From Rudanella paleaurantiibacter (GTDB lineage Bacteria; Bacteroidota; Bacteroidia; Cytophagales; Spirosomataceae): a DNA stretch of 64,000 nt. The notes beneath the pieces were generated by a model, which made no database searches, was not told the DNA's origin, and saw only the letters and a list, made by a program, of their open reading frames with translations. Position 1 is the first letter of the stretch; the number at the start of each line of letters is the position of its first letter. The position numbers and the translations under genes are program-made. The DNA is taken from contig NZ_WELI01000002.1 in NCBI RefSeq assembly GCF_009184635.1, positions 434,001-498,000 of the forward strand, given 5' to 3'. Shown piece by piece: positions 8,115 through 17,082 of this stretch.

Positions 8115-9509
8115 ATGAAAATTCAATTTATGGGTGCCGCCCGCACCGTCACCGGCAGTAAACACCTCATCACTACCCAGAAAGGCACTAAAGTTCTTCT
8201 CGACTGTGGCCTGTTTCAGGGTATCGACACCGACGACCTGAATCAGAACTTCCATTTCAACCCGGCCGATGTCGACTACTTGTTGCTCTCACACGCACAC
8301 ATCGACCACACGGGTCTCGTCCCCCGGCTAGTACGGCAGGGGTTTACAGGGCCGATTTACTGCACCCACGCAACGGCCGATTTGTGCAATATTATGCTGC
8401 TCGACAGCGCCCATATTCAGGAAACGGATTTGAAGCGAGTCAACGAACGGCGTCAACGTCAGGGCCGCCCTTTGCTTGATATGCTGTATGATGTGGGCGA
8501 CGTGGAGCAGGCCCTGAGTCAGATCCGCACCATACGGTACAACGAGTCATTCTGGCTCAACGAAGACATTCAGGTTCTCTACACCGACGCGGGCCACCTG
8601 CTCGGTAGTGCGGCTATCAGCCTCACCATACGAGAAGACGGACATACCAAGCGGCTTTTCTTCAGTGGAGATATCGGTCGGCCTAACGACAAAATTCTCC
8701 ACAAGCCCGAACCATTTCCGCAGGCCGATTACATAATCTGCGAGTCAACGTACGGGGCTAGTCTGCATGAACCCGAAACCGATATGAAGGCGCATTTGCT
8801 GCGTATTGTGGAGCAAACCTGCGTCAAAAACCGGGGTAAACTGATTATACCCGCTTTTGCCGTCGACCGTACGCAGGAGGTTGTCTACGCCCTCGACCAG
8901 CTCGCCAGCGAAGGCCTCCTACCCGTGCTGCCCGTGTACGTCGACAGCCCGCTGGCGGTCAAAGCAACGCGGGTGATGCAGGACAACGAGGACTGTTTCA
9001 ACCCCGAGATTTTGCGGTACATTCACAAAGATGGCGATGCCTTCGATTTCCCCAACCTGCATTATGTATCGGAAGTAGCTGATTCTAAAGCTATCAACGA
9101 CCGTCCGGGGCCGTGTGTCATTATTTCAGCCTCGGGCATGGCCGAAGCGGGTCGTATCAAACACCACATCAAAAACAATATTGAAGATCCCCGCAACACG
9201 ATTTTGCTGGTCGGTTACGCATCGCCAAGTAGCTTGGGTGGGGCCCTCAAACGGGGCGACAAGCAGGTGCGAATTTTTGGGGAAACATTTGATGTACGGG
9301 CTCGGGTGGCAGTAATGGATGCTCTGAGCGCCCACGCCGATTATGCCGAAATGCTTGACTACTTAAGTTGCCAGAATCCGGCCGAGGTGAAGAAGGTTTT
9401 TCTCGTTCACGGCGACTACGACGAACAGCAGATCTGGAAAGAGAAATTACAAGATGCTGGTTTTCAGCACGTCGAAATACCGGATATGTACGAGGCTGTA
9501 AATTTGTAA
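8115..9509 (+). CDS. MBL-fold beta-CASP metallo-hydrolase (CPSF/Ysh1-like RNA-processing type)
   Basis: The 464 residues comprise a metallo-beta-lactamase domain with the HxHxDH metal site (H60, H62, D64, H65 in 'SHAHIDHTG'), a beta-CASP insert and a C-terminal RNA-specificity region ending 'VFLVHGDYDEQQ'. Later motifs include 'GHLLGSAAI', 'FSGDIGR' and 'ALSAHADYAE'. This family contains RNA nucleases related to CPSF-73 and RNase J, and the bacterial short form is poorly characterised. No signal peptide is present. The gene is divergent from pbpC, and tRNA-Leu follows within 80 bp. Confidence 0.88.
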   Translation: MKIQFMGAARTVTGSKHLITTQKGTKVLLDCGLFQGIDTDDLNQNFHFNPADVDYLLLSHAHIDHTGLVPRLVRQGFTGPIYCTHATADLCNIMLLDSAHIQETDLKRVNERRQRQGRPLLDMLYDVGDVEQALSQIRTIRYNESFWLNEDIQVLYTDAGHLLGSAAISLTIREDGHTKRLFFSGDIGRPNDKILHKPEPFPQADYIICESTYGASLHEPETDMKAHLLRIVEQTCVKNRGKLIIPAFAVDRTQEVVYALDQLASEGLLPVLPVYVDSPLAVKATRVMQDNEDCFNPEILRYIHKDGDAFDFPNLHYVSEVADSKAINDRPGPCVIISASGMAEAGRIKHHIKNNIEDPRNTILLVGYASPSSLGGALKRGDKQVRIFGETFDVRARVAVMDALSAHADYAEMLDYLSCQNPAEVKKVFLVHGDYDEQQIWKEKLQDAGFQHVEIPDMYEAVNL

Positions 9510-9529
9510 AAAAAATTAGGGCTGAAGGC

Positions 9530-9561
9530 TTGCAAAAGCTATAATCGAGCCTCTATATTTG
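9530..9561 (+). promoter_or_regulatory. Bacteroidota-type promoter of tRNA-Leu
   Basis: A TTG -33 box (9530-9532) and TATATTTG -7 box (9554-9561), 21 bp apart, fit the TTG-N~20-TANNTTTG consensus. They end 25 bp before the first base of the tRNA. Confidence 0.75.
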
Positions 9562-9586
9562 CAGTCCCAACACGGGGGAATGTGCT

Positions 9587-9670
9587 GCCGAAGTGGTGAA
9601 ATTGGTAGACACGCACGTTTCAGGGGCGTGTGCCTTCACGGGCATGCGAGTTCGAGTCTCGCCTTCGGCA
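9587..9670 (+). tRNA. tRNA-Leu (anticodon CAG)
   Basis: The acceptor stem GCCGAAG pairs with CTTCGGC, followed by discriminator A. The anticodon arm is CACGT-TTCAGGG-GCGTG with CAG at positions 34-36. A long variable arm (CCTTCACGGGC region), typical of class II tRNAs, and the T-arm GTTCGAGTC are present. CCA is not encoded. A second, degraded copy of the 3' end lies at 12568-12617. Confidence 0.95.
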
Positions 9671-9676
9671 CATAGA

Positions 9677-9710
9677 AGACCGCAGCTAATTTAGCTGCGG
9701 TCTTTGTCTT
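9677..9710 (+). terminator. Terminator of tRNA-Leu
   Basis: A perfect 13-bp inverted repeat (AGACCGCAGCTAA, 9677-9689 with 9691-9703), which folds with a slightly wider loop, is followed by TTTGTCTTTT. It is duplicated at 12588-12620. Confidence 0.9.
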
Positions 9711-9939
9711 TTCAGGCGGGGAGAAAAGAGGTCATAAATTCAGAGAAAACTATTACATAAAGCCTCTTGGTTGGTTCTCCGGAGTCATTCCGAATTTTGT
9801 TGATGCCCCAACTAGTCGTGATAAAGCAGCCTCCTTTCCGAGTCAAACATTATTCTGATTTTCAATAGTTTATATATTATCCAGCTCTTCAAAACCCAGC
9901 ATAACCCATGTTTGGTATTGTATGTAGAGGAGCAGAATT

Positions 9940-10029
9940 AAATGTATAATGAACAATGTGAAATGCATAAGGACTGACTGTCAGTAGGCAGCCCAATTAT
10001 GCATTTTACATTGTTCATTCCCTTATGTT
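9940..10029. repeat. Heptamer-arm hairpin repeat, copy 3
   Basis: Arms 9948-9970 and 9997-10019 pair over 23 bp with one mismatch; units are 7 bp of the AATG type. It lies between the tRNA-Leu terminator and the 3' end of the SprB-repeat gene. The preceding 9711-9939 shows no gene. Confidence 0.85.
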
Positions 10030-10046
10030 AAACTCATCTGGTTATA

Positions 10047-12059
10047 TCATTGAGTCTTCAGCACCCGCACTACTTGTGATTGGCTGGGAGTAGATACCTG
10101 AAGCAGATAGACCCCTGCCGTATGCCCCGACTTTATGCTAAGTCGCTGTGTAGCTAAGGCCTGATCAACACGTTCCTCACTTACCCGGCGCCCCTGTTGG
10201 TCTACCAAGGTAACCCACAGGGGCTGGCTACCAGCTCCATTTACCTCGATGTGTATTAGTTCGCTCACTACAGGATTACCCAATACGCTTACTCTCAATT
10301 GTCGATCAGGTTCGGCCGCACCAAGTCGTGCCCGGCCACAAGCCGCTTTCAAATCCCAGAGATACGTCACAGTGACTCCACTCTGAGTTGCCTGGAGTAG
10401 CAAGGGTTGTACATCGTTAGCCGTTCGTAGCTCGACATCTACAAACGCATTGGGATTGGTAGTCGGACCGGTGATCCCAATAGCAGAGAAGGTGATGGGA
10501 CTGCCATCACCACCGCTGGTATTGAACCGAAAGGCACCAGTGGTACAATCATACGTAGGGGCTAATAGTGTCAAAGCTCCCCCTGATGGAATGACCGGGC
10601 ATTGAGCTCGGATATTCCAAACATACGTAACAGTGACTCCACTCTGAGTAGCCCGGAGTAGTAAAGGTTGTGCATCGATCGCCGTACGCAGCTCAGTATC
10701 TACAAACGCATTAGGATTGGTAGTTGGCCCCGTGATGCCAATAGCGGAGAAGGTAATGGGGCTACCATCGCCCCCGCACGTATTGAACCGAAAGGCGCCA
10801 GTAGCACAGTCATAAGTAGGGGCCAACAGTGTCAGGGATGGTTGTGGAAGCTCCACAGTCACACTACCTGAACAAGTCCCCCCCTTGGCAATCATCACCT
10901 TGTATGTCCCGGCAGTCAGAAATACAAAGGTAGGCGTACCTCCAATGAGCGTACCGTTCTCTTGTAAGACTGGACTGCCACTAACATCCTTCACCAGCGT
11001 ATATTGATAGGGGGCAGTGATGCCACCCACCTGTACATTGAAACTGCCATTATTAGCCCCGCAGGTAGGGGGATTTATGTTAGTCGGTGTCAGCGTCAGG
11101 GATGATTGTGGAAGCTCCACGGTCACACTCCCCGAACAAGTACCCCCTTTAGCAATCATCACCTTGTATGTCCCGGCAGTCAGAAATACAAACGTAGGCG
11201 TACCTCCAATGAGCGTACCGTTCTCCTGTAAGACTGGACTGCCACTAACGTCCTTCACCAGCGTATATTGATACGGAGCGGTAATGCCACCCACCTGTAC
11301 ATTGAAACTGCCATTGTTACCTCCACAGGTAGCTTGGGTTATGTTTATCGGCGTTAGCGTTAGGGCCGCTTGTGGAAGCTCCACGGTCACACTACCTGAA
11401 CAAGTCCCCCCCTTGGCAATCATCACCTTGTATGTCCCGGCAGTCAGAAATACAAAGGTGAGCGTACCCGCAAGGAGCGTACCGTTCTCTTGTAAGACTG
11501 GACTGCCACTAACGTCCTTCACCAGCGTATATTGATAGGGGGCAGTGATGCCACCGACTTCTACCCTAAAACTGCCGTCTTTGCCCCCACAGGTAGCTTG
11601 GGTTATGTTTGTCGGTGTCAGCGTTAGGGCCGTTTGTGGAAGCTCTACGGTAACCTCGCCCGAACAGGTGCCCCCTTTAGCAATCATCACCTTGTATGTC
11701 CCGGCAGTCAGAAAATCAAAGGTGAGCGTACCCGCAAGGAGCGTACCGTTCTCCTGTAAAACAAAAGTACCGCCAACACTCTTAGTGAGCGTATACTGAT
11801 AGGGAGCGGTAATACCGCCGACTTCTACCCTAAAACTACCGTCATTAGCTCCGCAGGTAGGTTGGTCTATGTTAGTCGGCGTCAGGGTTAAGTCACACTG
11901 AGCTACAGCATTAGCCAAAGATGCAAAGCAAAACACAACTGTAAACAGTAGAGCAATAAGCTGCCTCTGTTGTAGGCGGCTAAACCTGGAAAGGTCTTCC
12001 ATGCACGTAGAATCAGCCATGAGATTATAAGTTGAGAGGTGATGATTACGGGATTTCAT
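10047..12059 (-). CDS. SprB-repeat adhesin-like exported protein with T9SS sorting domain
   Basis: The 670 residues begin with a Sec signal ('LIALLFTVVFCFASLANAVAQ', about 34-54). ATGs at residues 1, 14 and 20 are all possible, and the third gives the shortest leader. Four 88-residue SprB-type repeats (57-408) each contain a cysteine pair and 'GGITAPYQYTL'. Two further 88-residue repeats of another type (from 409, 'LTLLAPTYDC') follow, then a type A T9SS domain (about 587-670) ending 'QVVRVLKTQ'. SprB itself is the gliding adhesin of Flavobacterium; this protein is much smaller, so a cell-surface binding role is inferred. The gene lies between two copies of the tRNA-Leu 3' end. Confidence 0.88.
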   Translation of the reverse strand: MKSRNHHLSTYNLMADSTCMEDLSRFSRLQQRQLIALLFTVVFCFASLANAVAQCDLTLTPTNIDQPTCGANDGSFRVEVGGITAPYQYTLTKSVGGTFVLQENGTLLAGTLTFDFLTAGTYKVMIAKGGTCSGEVTVELPQTALTLTPTNITQATCGGKDGSFRVEVGGITAPYQYTLVKDVSGSPVLQENGTLLAGTLTFVFLTAGTYKVMIAKGGTCSGSVTVELPQAALTLTPINITQATCGGNNGSFNVQVGGITAPYQYTLVKDVSGSPVLQENGTLIGGTPTFVFLTAGTYKVMIAKGGTCSGSVTVELPQSSLTLTPTNINPPTCGANNGSFNVQVGGITAPYQYTLVKDVSGSPVLQENGTLIGGTPTFVFLTAGTYKVMIAKGGTCSGSVTVELPQPSLTLLAPTYDCATGAFRFNTCGGDGSPITFSAIGITGPTTNPNAFVDTELRTAIDAQPLLLRATQSGVTVTYVWNIRAQCPVIPSGGALTLLAPTYDCTTGAFRFNTSGGDGSPITFSAIGITGPTTNPNAFVDVELRTANDVQPLLLQATQSGVTVTYLWDLKAACGRARLGAAEPDRQLRVSVLGNPVVSELIHIEVNGAGSQPLWVTLVDQQGRRVSEERVDQALATQRLSIKSGHTAGVYLLQVSTPSQSQVVRVLKTQ
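10836..11891 (-). repeat. Four tandem 264-bp coding repeats (SprB units)
   Basis: Four in-frame units of exactly 264 bp encode residues 57-144, 145-232, 233-320 and 321-408 of the SprB-repeat protein. Long stretches are identical between units at DNA level, including synonymous sites. A second pair of 88-codon units (about 10338-10835) follows in the same frame. Confidence 0.9.
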
Positions 12060-12359
12060 AGCTCCTTTTATCGGAAGCAGGAGTAAAAGAAATCCGTTGG
12101 ATATGAAATCAGCGTGCGTAATAAAGGCAGAAAGTAGGTGCCTTGAAGTAAGCAGTCCACCGACACAAAAAGAGCAAGAGCCTTTGGGGAGTATCTATAA
12201 ATAAATCGATAGACTAAAGTACTTTTTTAAGAATGCATAGTATAACAAACAATATACTTTTTAGTTATCGGTATATAGATAAATCACTAAAATTGAATGT
12301 ATTATCAGCCTGCCATTAGCTATAAATGCTGTTAAAAGCTGGAAACAAACAAGGAAAGA

Positions 12360-12411
12360 ACCTCCTTTTCAACTTTGGGCATTACTACAATGCTCAGCAC
12401 AAAAAGGAGGT
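12360..12411. other. Stem-loop upstream of the SprB-repeat gene
   Basis: ACCTCCTTTT (12360-12369) pairs with AAAAGGAGGT (12402-12411) around an inner GCATT/AATGC stem. A weak T tail (TTTATTT) follows on the plus strand. No gene clearly uses it. The surrounding 12060-12436 is AT-rich and holds no coding frame I can support, though it must contain the promoter of the SprB-repeat gene. Confidence 0.5.
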
Positions 12412-12436
12412 CGCTTTATTTAATGGTCAAGACTTA

Positions 12437-12535
12437 AATGAATGAACAATGTAAAATGCATAATGAATAATTCGATTACCTGTTAACGGTCGGCTCTTGC
12501 ATTGTACATTCTACACTGTTCATTCCCTTATGTGA
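12437..12535. repeat. Heptamer-arm hairpin repeat, copy 4
   Basis: Same subfamily as copy 3 (AATGAAC, AATGTAA and AATGCAT units, ending CATTCCCTTATGT on the right). The arms differ by one whole 7-bp unit, which suggests unit gain or loss. Confidence 0.8.
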
Positions 12536-12567
12536 AGTCTCAACAAAGCCAAGTTTAACCCGTTTGC

Positions 12568-12617
12568 GTTTCGCTTTCGGTACATAAAAGACCGCAGCTA
12601 ACCTAGTTGCGGTCTTT
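12568..12617 (+). repeat. Degraded copy of tRNA-Leu 3' end plus terminator
   Basis: These 50 bp align without gaps to 9656-9705 (T-arm end, acceptor 3' strand, spacer and terminator stem) with seven mismatches, all of them transitions. The rest of a tRNA is not present upstream. The terminator stem still folds and now lies after the ABC permease gene on the other strand. It may be the far attachment site of an inserted segment. Confidence 0.8.
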
Positions 12618-12661
12618 TTTTGGGGCAACAAGCAAAATGGGGAATTACAACACCGGGCTGG

Positions 12662-14323
12662 CTACTCAAATGAAATCTGTGACCAGTCTGTTTGCCGGTA
12701 CATTCGAAACAAGTACCAAAAAATACCCACCGATACCGGTATAGATACCCCTACCGCGTAAGGCAACTGACTAAGACCATAATGAGCCCCCCCAACGAGC
12801 CCCATTACCAGTAAAATCACCAGATTCCGGGCCGTATTGTTCTGTCGAATCACATCCTGCGTGCTCGAAAAGGGTAGTCGGCGCTCATTGAGCATCGCGG
12901 CCGACATGATGATGATGAGCGAATTGCTGAAAGCTAGCAGAATATCGTCAAGGGTATGAAAGCCGTATCGCCAAAGGATATACACCGCCACCAGTCCGTA
13001 AAAAGGCACCATCAGTTTCGTAATCAGGGCCTTCAGAGCCCCCGACAGAATCTCACCGGGCCGACTGATGGGCGTACTTCCGTACACCCAGGCCGCTTTG
13101 TAATCGTCCGATGCGGCCAGTTGGTACTGCGCCGTCATCAAGAATAAACCGGTGTAATACAGGCCAAACAGATAGAAAATATTAGAGCGACCTGAGTAGC
13201 TTAGGGTTCCCGTCGACATGACGATGATGTACGCCAACCCAAAGCCCAGCTGTGGATAGGTTTTCAGCTTGAACTTGCGGTCGCGGGCGGTTATGGCCCA
13301 TATTAGACCAAAAGCGGCTCGTTCGAGTGGTGTTCGGGTCAAGGCGCGGCTCAACCGTTGCATGAGTGCGCCCGGCGGCCGGGCGGCCCCGGTTGCGGTT
13401 GTTGGCTGTTGGTCCTGCTCCAAACCCGCCAGCCTGACATTAAACACCGGCCCCAGCACCCGGCTCATAAACCACAAGCCTCCAAACGGCATAACAACAG
13501 CCAGCACGGCAAGGAGGGCGTGGTTAGTATCAAAGGCAGGCTGAATGACCATATCGACGGCCCCGGCCATCCACATAGGCGGTACAGCATAAAACCAGGT
13601 TTGCCACTCGGCCGCCTGCCGAAACATTTCGGGGTCGATCAGCCGGGGCAGCACCTGATAACTGCCGTAAAACAGAACAGCCATCCCGATCTGAAAATAA
13701 TTGATCACTTCCCGCAACCGCTCTTCACTCGTAAACTGCATCAGGAGCAGATAAAACACGTTGGTCAGAAACACCATCAACATCGACGCCAGCAAGGCCA
13801 TCGCCAGAAAAACCAGCCCAGCTACCGGCCCGAACCGGTACATGACTACCACAAGGCTCACCAACGATAAAGCTAGTGTAATAGCAAACAGATAGCCCGC
13901 AATGTGTACAATCCGGGCCATCAGAAGCGTTCGTCCGCTCACGGGCCGGGGCAAAATGATCTGGTTGTCGGCAGAATCGAGAATTAACGATGAGAAGTCG
14001 GAGAGCAGGGTCATGGCGCAGAACAGCATGATATACCCAAACGAAACCGCCAATGGGATAAACATGGCCGTTTTGGGCGGAACAAGCAGTACAACCCCAC
14101 CCACAAACAAGCCGAAAAGGGCATAAACACCCAGAATAGCCAAAAACTGATGGTTTTTGTCGCCTGTTTGCCCTTGCCCATACCGGCCCAGCGCTGTGTA
14201 TGACCGACGGTTATCCATAGTTAGCTTAACCTCCACAATGGCCTGCAAAGCGACCGGATCGGCTCCCAGAATACGCCAAAGTGGAACCAGCGACCTCACC
14301 AATCCCATCACAATTGATTTCAT
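12662..14323 (-). CDS. ABC transporter permease (exporter type)
   Basis: The 553 residues contain roughly ten to twelve hydrophobic segments, for example 'FLAILGVYALFGLFVGGVVLLV' and 'LVILLVMGLVGGAHYGL'. No nucleotide-binding motif is present. The start lies 6 bp after the stop of the ATPase gene, so the pair forms one operon and one exporter. The substrate cannot be read from sequence. The N-terminus resembles large ABC-2-type permeases of unknown cargo in Bacteroidota. Confidence 0.8.
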   Translation of the reverse strand: MKSIVMGLVRSLVPLWRILGADPVALQAIVEVKLTMDNRRSYTALGRYGQGQTGDKNHQFLAILGVYALFGLFVGGVVLLVPPKTAMFIPLAVSFGYIMLFCAMTLLSDFSSLILDSADNQIILPRPVSGRTLLMARIVHIAGYLFAITLALSLVSLVVVMYRFGPVAGLVFLAMALLASMLMVFLTNVFYLLLMQFTSEERLREVINYFQIGMAVLFYGSYQVLPRLIDPEMFRQAAEWQTWFYAVPPMWMAGAVDMVIQPAFDTNHALLAVLAVVMPFGGLWFMSRVLGPVFNVRLAGLEQDQQPTTATGAARPPGALMQRLSRALTRTPLERAAFGLIWAITARDRKFKLKTYPQLGFGLAYIIVMSTGTLSYSGRSNIFYLFGLYYTGLFLMTAQYQLAASDDYKAAWVYGSTPISRPGEILSGALKALITKLMVPFYGLVAVYILWRYGFHTLDDILLAFSNSLIIIMSAAMLNERRLPFSSTQDVIRQNNTARNLVILLVMGLVGGAHYGLSQLPYAVGVSIPVSVGIFWYLFRMYRQTDWSQISFE

Positions 14324-14329
14324 GAGCGG

Positions 14330-15103
14330 CTATTTGTTCAGGGTATTGATAAACTCAGTAGCTACATCCTGTTGGCCTTCGTTGCCCGTCAGCTGTCCAA
14401 ACAACTGCTCCAGCGAACCACTATGTTGCTGCTGTAACTGGGCAAACGCACCGTCGGCAATGACCTGCCCCTGATTGATGATAATAATCCGGTCCGAAAT
14501 TTTCTCGACCACATCCATGATGTGCGAGCTGTAGAAGATGGTTTTACCGGCATCGGCCAACTGACGGATGATAGCCTTCACCAACACCACAGCGTTAGCA
14601 TCGAGGCCCGACAGCGGTTCGTCCAGAAAGATAACTTCGGGGTTATGGAGCATACCCGCAATGAGCAGCACTTTCTGGCGCATCCCTTTCGAAAAGGTGG
14701 TCATTCGGGCGTCGGCATACCTACCCAGTTCAAACAGAGAGAGCAAATCATGCGCTTTGTACCGGATGGTATCTTCATCCATGCCATACAATTGCCCGAT
14801 AAAGGCCAGATACTCCAGCGGGGTGAGAGTATCGTATAGAGCCGCGTTTTCGGGCACGTAGCCAATCCGGCTTTTCACAGCAATAGGGTCTTCTTTGACA
14901 TCGTACCCCAGCACCGAAACCTGCCCCGAAAAGTTTGCCAGTAAACCAATCAAAATTTTGATGGTGGTCGATTTGCCGGCACCATTCGGGCCGATATACC
15001 CGACTACCTGCCCGGCTTCTACCGTCAGGTCTATACCTTTCAGAATATGCGTGGAGCCGTAGTAATTATGTAGCCCCTGAATCTGAATAACCGGATTGCT
15101 CAT
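14330..15103 (-). CDS. ABC transporter ATP-binding protein
   Basis: This 257-residue ATPase would power the downstream permease. Walker A is 'GPNGAGKST' (38-46). The signature is the variant 'FSKGMRQ', as in CcmA/NatA-type exporters, followed by Walker B 'VIFLDEP' and the H-loop 'YSSHIMD'. I chose ATG 15103 ('MSNPVIQIQGLHNYYG'), because the 30 extra residues of the longer frame are not family-like. The first gene of a two-gene operon. Confidence 0.9.
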   Translation of the reverse strand: MSNPVIQIQGLHNYYGSTHILKGIDLTVEAGQVVGYIGPNGAGKSTTIKILIGLLANFSGQVSVLGYDVKEDPIAVKSRIGYVPENAALYDTLTPLEYLAFIGQLYGMDEDTIRYKAHDLLSLFELGRYADARMTTFSKGMRQKVLLIAGMLHNPEVIFLDEPLSGLDANAVVLVKAIIRQLADAGKTIFYSSHIMDVVEKISDRIIIINQGQVIADGAFAQLQQQHSGSLEQLFGQLTGNEGQQDVATEFINTLNK

Positions 15104-15300
15104 TTTGTGTGAATTAGTCGCGTCTGATTGTTTTAAGCGTTCCTCGCAACAGGTGGGCAGTATCAACCAGCCACTTACGTCACTGTTGTGCACAAAATAG
15201 CGAATAAACAGGTACGCTAACGCCCGTGTGGTTCATTGGTGACCATTCTATGGTAGGTGGTCGGTAAAGCGCGTGGCCGGAAACCCGCAGCCCCAACGCA

Positions 15301-15328
15301 AAAGCCCCGCTTCGGGAAGCGGGGCTTT
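15301..15328 (-). terminator. Strong hairpin after asd
   Basis: A perfect 13-bp stem (AAAGCCCCGCTTC, 15301-15313 with 15316-15328) with a 2-base loop. It lies 26 bp beyond the asd stop and the arms give T runs in either direction. Confidence 0.8.
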
Positions 15329-15353
15329 GCAAAGATGCTCCAGGAACCTGCCA

Positions 15354-16367
15354 TTAAGCAGCGGCTGCCTCGGCCGATACCAAATCGTGCTTCACCAGAT
15401 ACTCGGCAATTTGTACGGCATTGGTGGCCGCACCTTTGCGGAGGTTATCAGCTACACACCAGAAGTTAAGTGTACGGGGCTGGGTTTCGTCGCGCCGAAT
15501 CCGGCCTACAAACACCTCGTCGCGCCCATGCGCCGTGAGGGGCATCGGGTACACTTTATTAGCGGGGTCGTCCTGAACCACCACCCCTTCGGCATTGCGC
15601 AGGAGTTCGGTCACTTCGGCCAGGTCAAATTCTTCTTCAAACTCCACGTTGACTGCTTCCGAGTGGCCACCAATGGTCGGAATCCGAACTGTAGTAGCCG
15701 TTACCCGAATCGTATCGTCGCCCATGATTTTTTTCGTCTCGTTCACCATCTTCATTTCCTCTTTGGTGTAGCCATTATCGAGGAACACGTCGATGTGGGG
15801 TAGTACATTCAGGTCAATAGGGTGCGGGTACACCTTATCCACGCTGCTGTCGCCTTTACGCTCGGCAAACAACTGATCTACAGCCGCTTTACCCGTACCC
15901 GTTACCGACTGATAGGTCGATACAACTACGCGCTTTACTTTATACCGCTCGTGCAGGGGCTTCAGAGCCACCACCATCTGAATGGTCGAGCAGTTGGGGT
16001 TGGCAATAATTTTATCGTTGGCGGTCAGCACATTAGCATTTACTTCGGGCACCACCAGCGGTTTGGTGGGGTCCATACGCCAGGCCGATGAGTTGTCGAT
16101 AACGGTGATACCAGCCTCGGCAAACTTGGGGGCCAACGCCGTAGAGGTGCTCCCTCCCGCTGAGAAAATCGCAATGGCCGGGCGGGCCGCAATCGCATCT
16201 TCAAAGCTCACGACCGTGTAGGGTTTACCCTTAAACTCAACCTGTTTACCCACCGAACGCTCAGAAGCTACAGGAATGAGTTCGGTGACGGGGAAGTTAC
16301 GCTCTTCCAACACCTTCAGGATTTCGCTACCGACCAGGCCGGTAGCCCCAACGACTGCGATTTTCAT
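15354..16367 (-). CDS. asd: Aspartate-semialdehyde dehydrogenase
   Basis: This enzyme reduces aspartyl phosphate to aspartate semialdehyde with NADPH, at the branch to lysine/diaminopimelate, threonine and methionine. The N-terminal NADP site is 'VVGATGLVGSEIL' (5-17). The catalytic cysteine is C126 in 'ANPNCSTIQ', and 'GGHSEAVNVEF' carries the active-site histidine region. The length of 337 is typical. It is monocistronic, with a strong terminator. Confidence 0.95.
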   Translation of the reverse strand: MKIAVVGATGLVGSEILKVLEERNFPVTELIPVASERSVGKQVEFKGKPYTVVSFEDAIAARPAIAIFSAGGSTSTALAPKFAEAGITVIDNSSAWRMDPTKPLVVPEVNANVLTANDKIIANPNCSTIQMVVALKPLHERYKVKRVVVSTYQSVTGTGKAAVDQLFAERKGDSSVDKVYPHPIDLNVLPHIDVFLDNGYTKEEMKMVNETKKIMGDDTIRVTATTVRIPTIGGHSEAVNVEFEEEFDLAEVTELLRNAEGVVVQDDPANKVYPMPLTAHGRDEVFVGRIRRDETQPRTLNFWCVADNLRKGAATNAVQIAEYLVKHDLVSAEAAAA

Positions 16368-16492
16368 AAAAATATACTTGATTTTTTGTGAATTTGACCG
16401 TTTATGCGGCCAAACGCAAAAATACGCCCGGATTATCGAAGGATTGTTATTGAGGCATTAAAATCGGCGTATTCAGCTTCTAAACCGAGAGT

Positions 16493-17077
16493 TTAGCGAA
16501 ACCTATAGAGCCGTTCGGGCGTCAGGCAGGCATGTAAAGGCACATCGGTTGGTTCAATGTGGGTGATTTGGGGCACCGGCTCGAACAGCGACAATCCGAC
16601 CGTCAGGCAATCGGGGCGGCATTCGGCCAGAAAGCGGTCGTAGTAGCCACCGCCGTACCCAACCCGGTGCCCTCGCCCATCAAACGCCAGCAACGGCACA
16701 AAAACAAGGTCGAACAGCTCACTGGGTACGGCTTGTGCGTTACGCACCGGCTCCGGGATTCCCCAACGATTCTCGGTTAAGGGTGTATCGGGCATGAGTG
16801 GGTAGTGCGTAAGGGTATGACGTACCGGATCAGTGACAGACACATACACGCGCACCGCCGGGCACTCAGCCCAAATCCAACGAATAATCCACCAGGTGTC
16901 AACCTCGTTTTGGCGGACAATTGGCAGAAAGATATGGACGTTCCCCCCAGCGGCTGGTACCAGAGCCGCCTGCACAATTTGCGTACAGATTGTTTTGCTC
17001 CGACGCGATACTTCCTCCGCTGACAATGCCCGGCGTAGCCCCAGAAACTGCCTGCGAAGGTCTTGCTTCGTGGCCAT
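16493..17077 (-). CDS. 5-formyltetrahydrofolate cyclo-ligase
   Basis: This enzyme converts 5-formyl-THF to 5,10-methenyl-THF with ATP. The family motif 'GYGGGYYDRFL' lies near residue 150, with a basic N-terminus 'KQDLRRQFLGLRRAL'. I chose ATG 17077 ('MATKQDL'), which starts 5 bp after the bshC stop; the upstream alternative would overlap bshC. Tight spacing suggests an operon with bshC. At 194 residues it is a normal length. Confidence 0.9.
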   Translation of the reverse strand: MATKQDLRRQFLGLRRALSAEEVSRRSKTICTQIVQAALVPAAGGNVHIFLPIVRQNEVDTWWIIRWIWAECPAVRVYVSVTDPVRHTLTHYPLMPDTPLTENRWGIPEPVRNAQAVPSELFDLVFVPLLAFDGRGHRVGYGGGYYDRFLAECRPDCLTVGLSLFEPVPQITHIEPTDVPLHACLTPERLYRFR

Positions 17078-17082
17078 CCTCC

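Noticed and set aside
9126-9335. Short minus-strand frame inside the metallo-hydrolase gene
   Set aside because: Fully inside a strong coding frame, with no independent signals.
10836-11891. CRISPR-like array
   Set aside because: The period is 264 bp, continuous and in frame; the units are protein repeats with no spacers.
12568-12617. A second tRNA-Leu gene
   Set aside because: Only the T-arm end, acceptor strand and terminator are conserved; nothing upstream folds as the rest of a tRNA.
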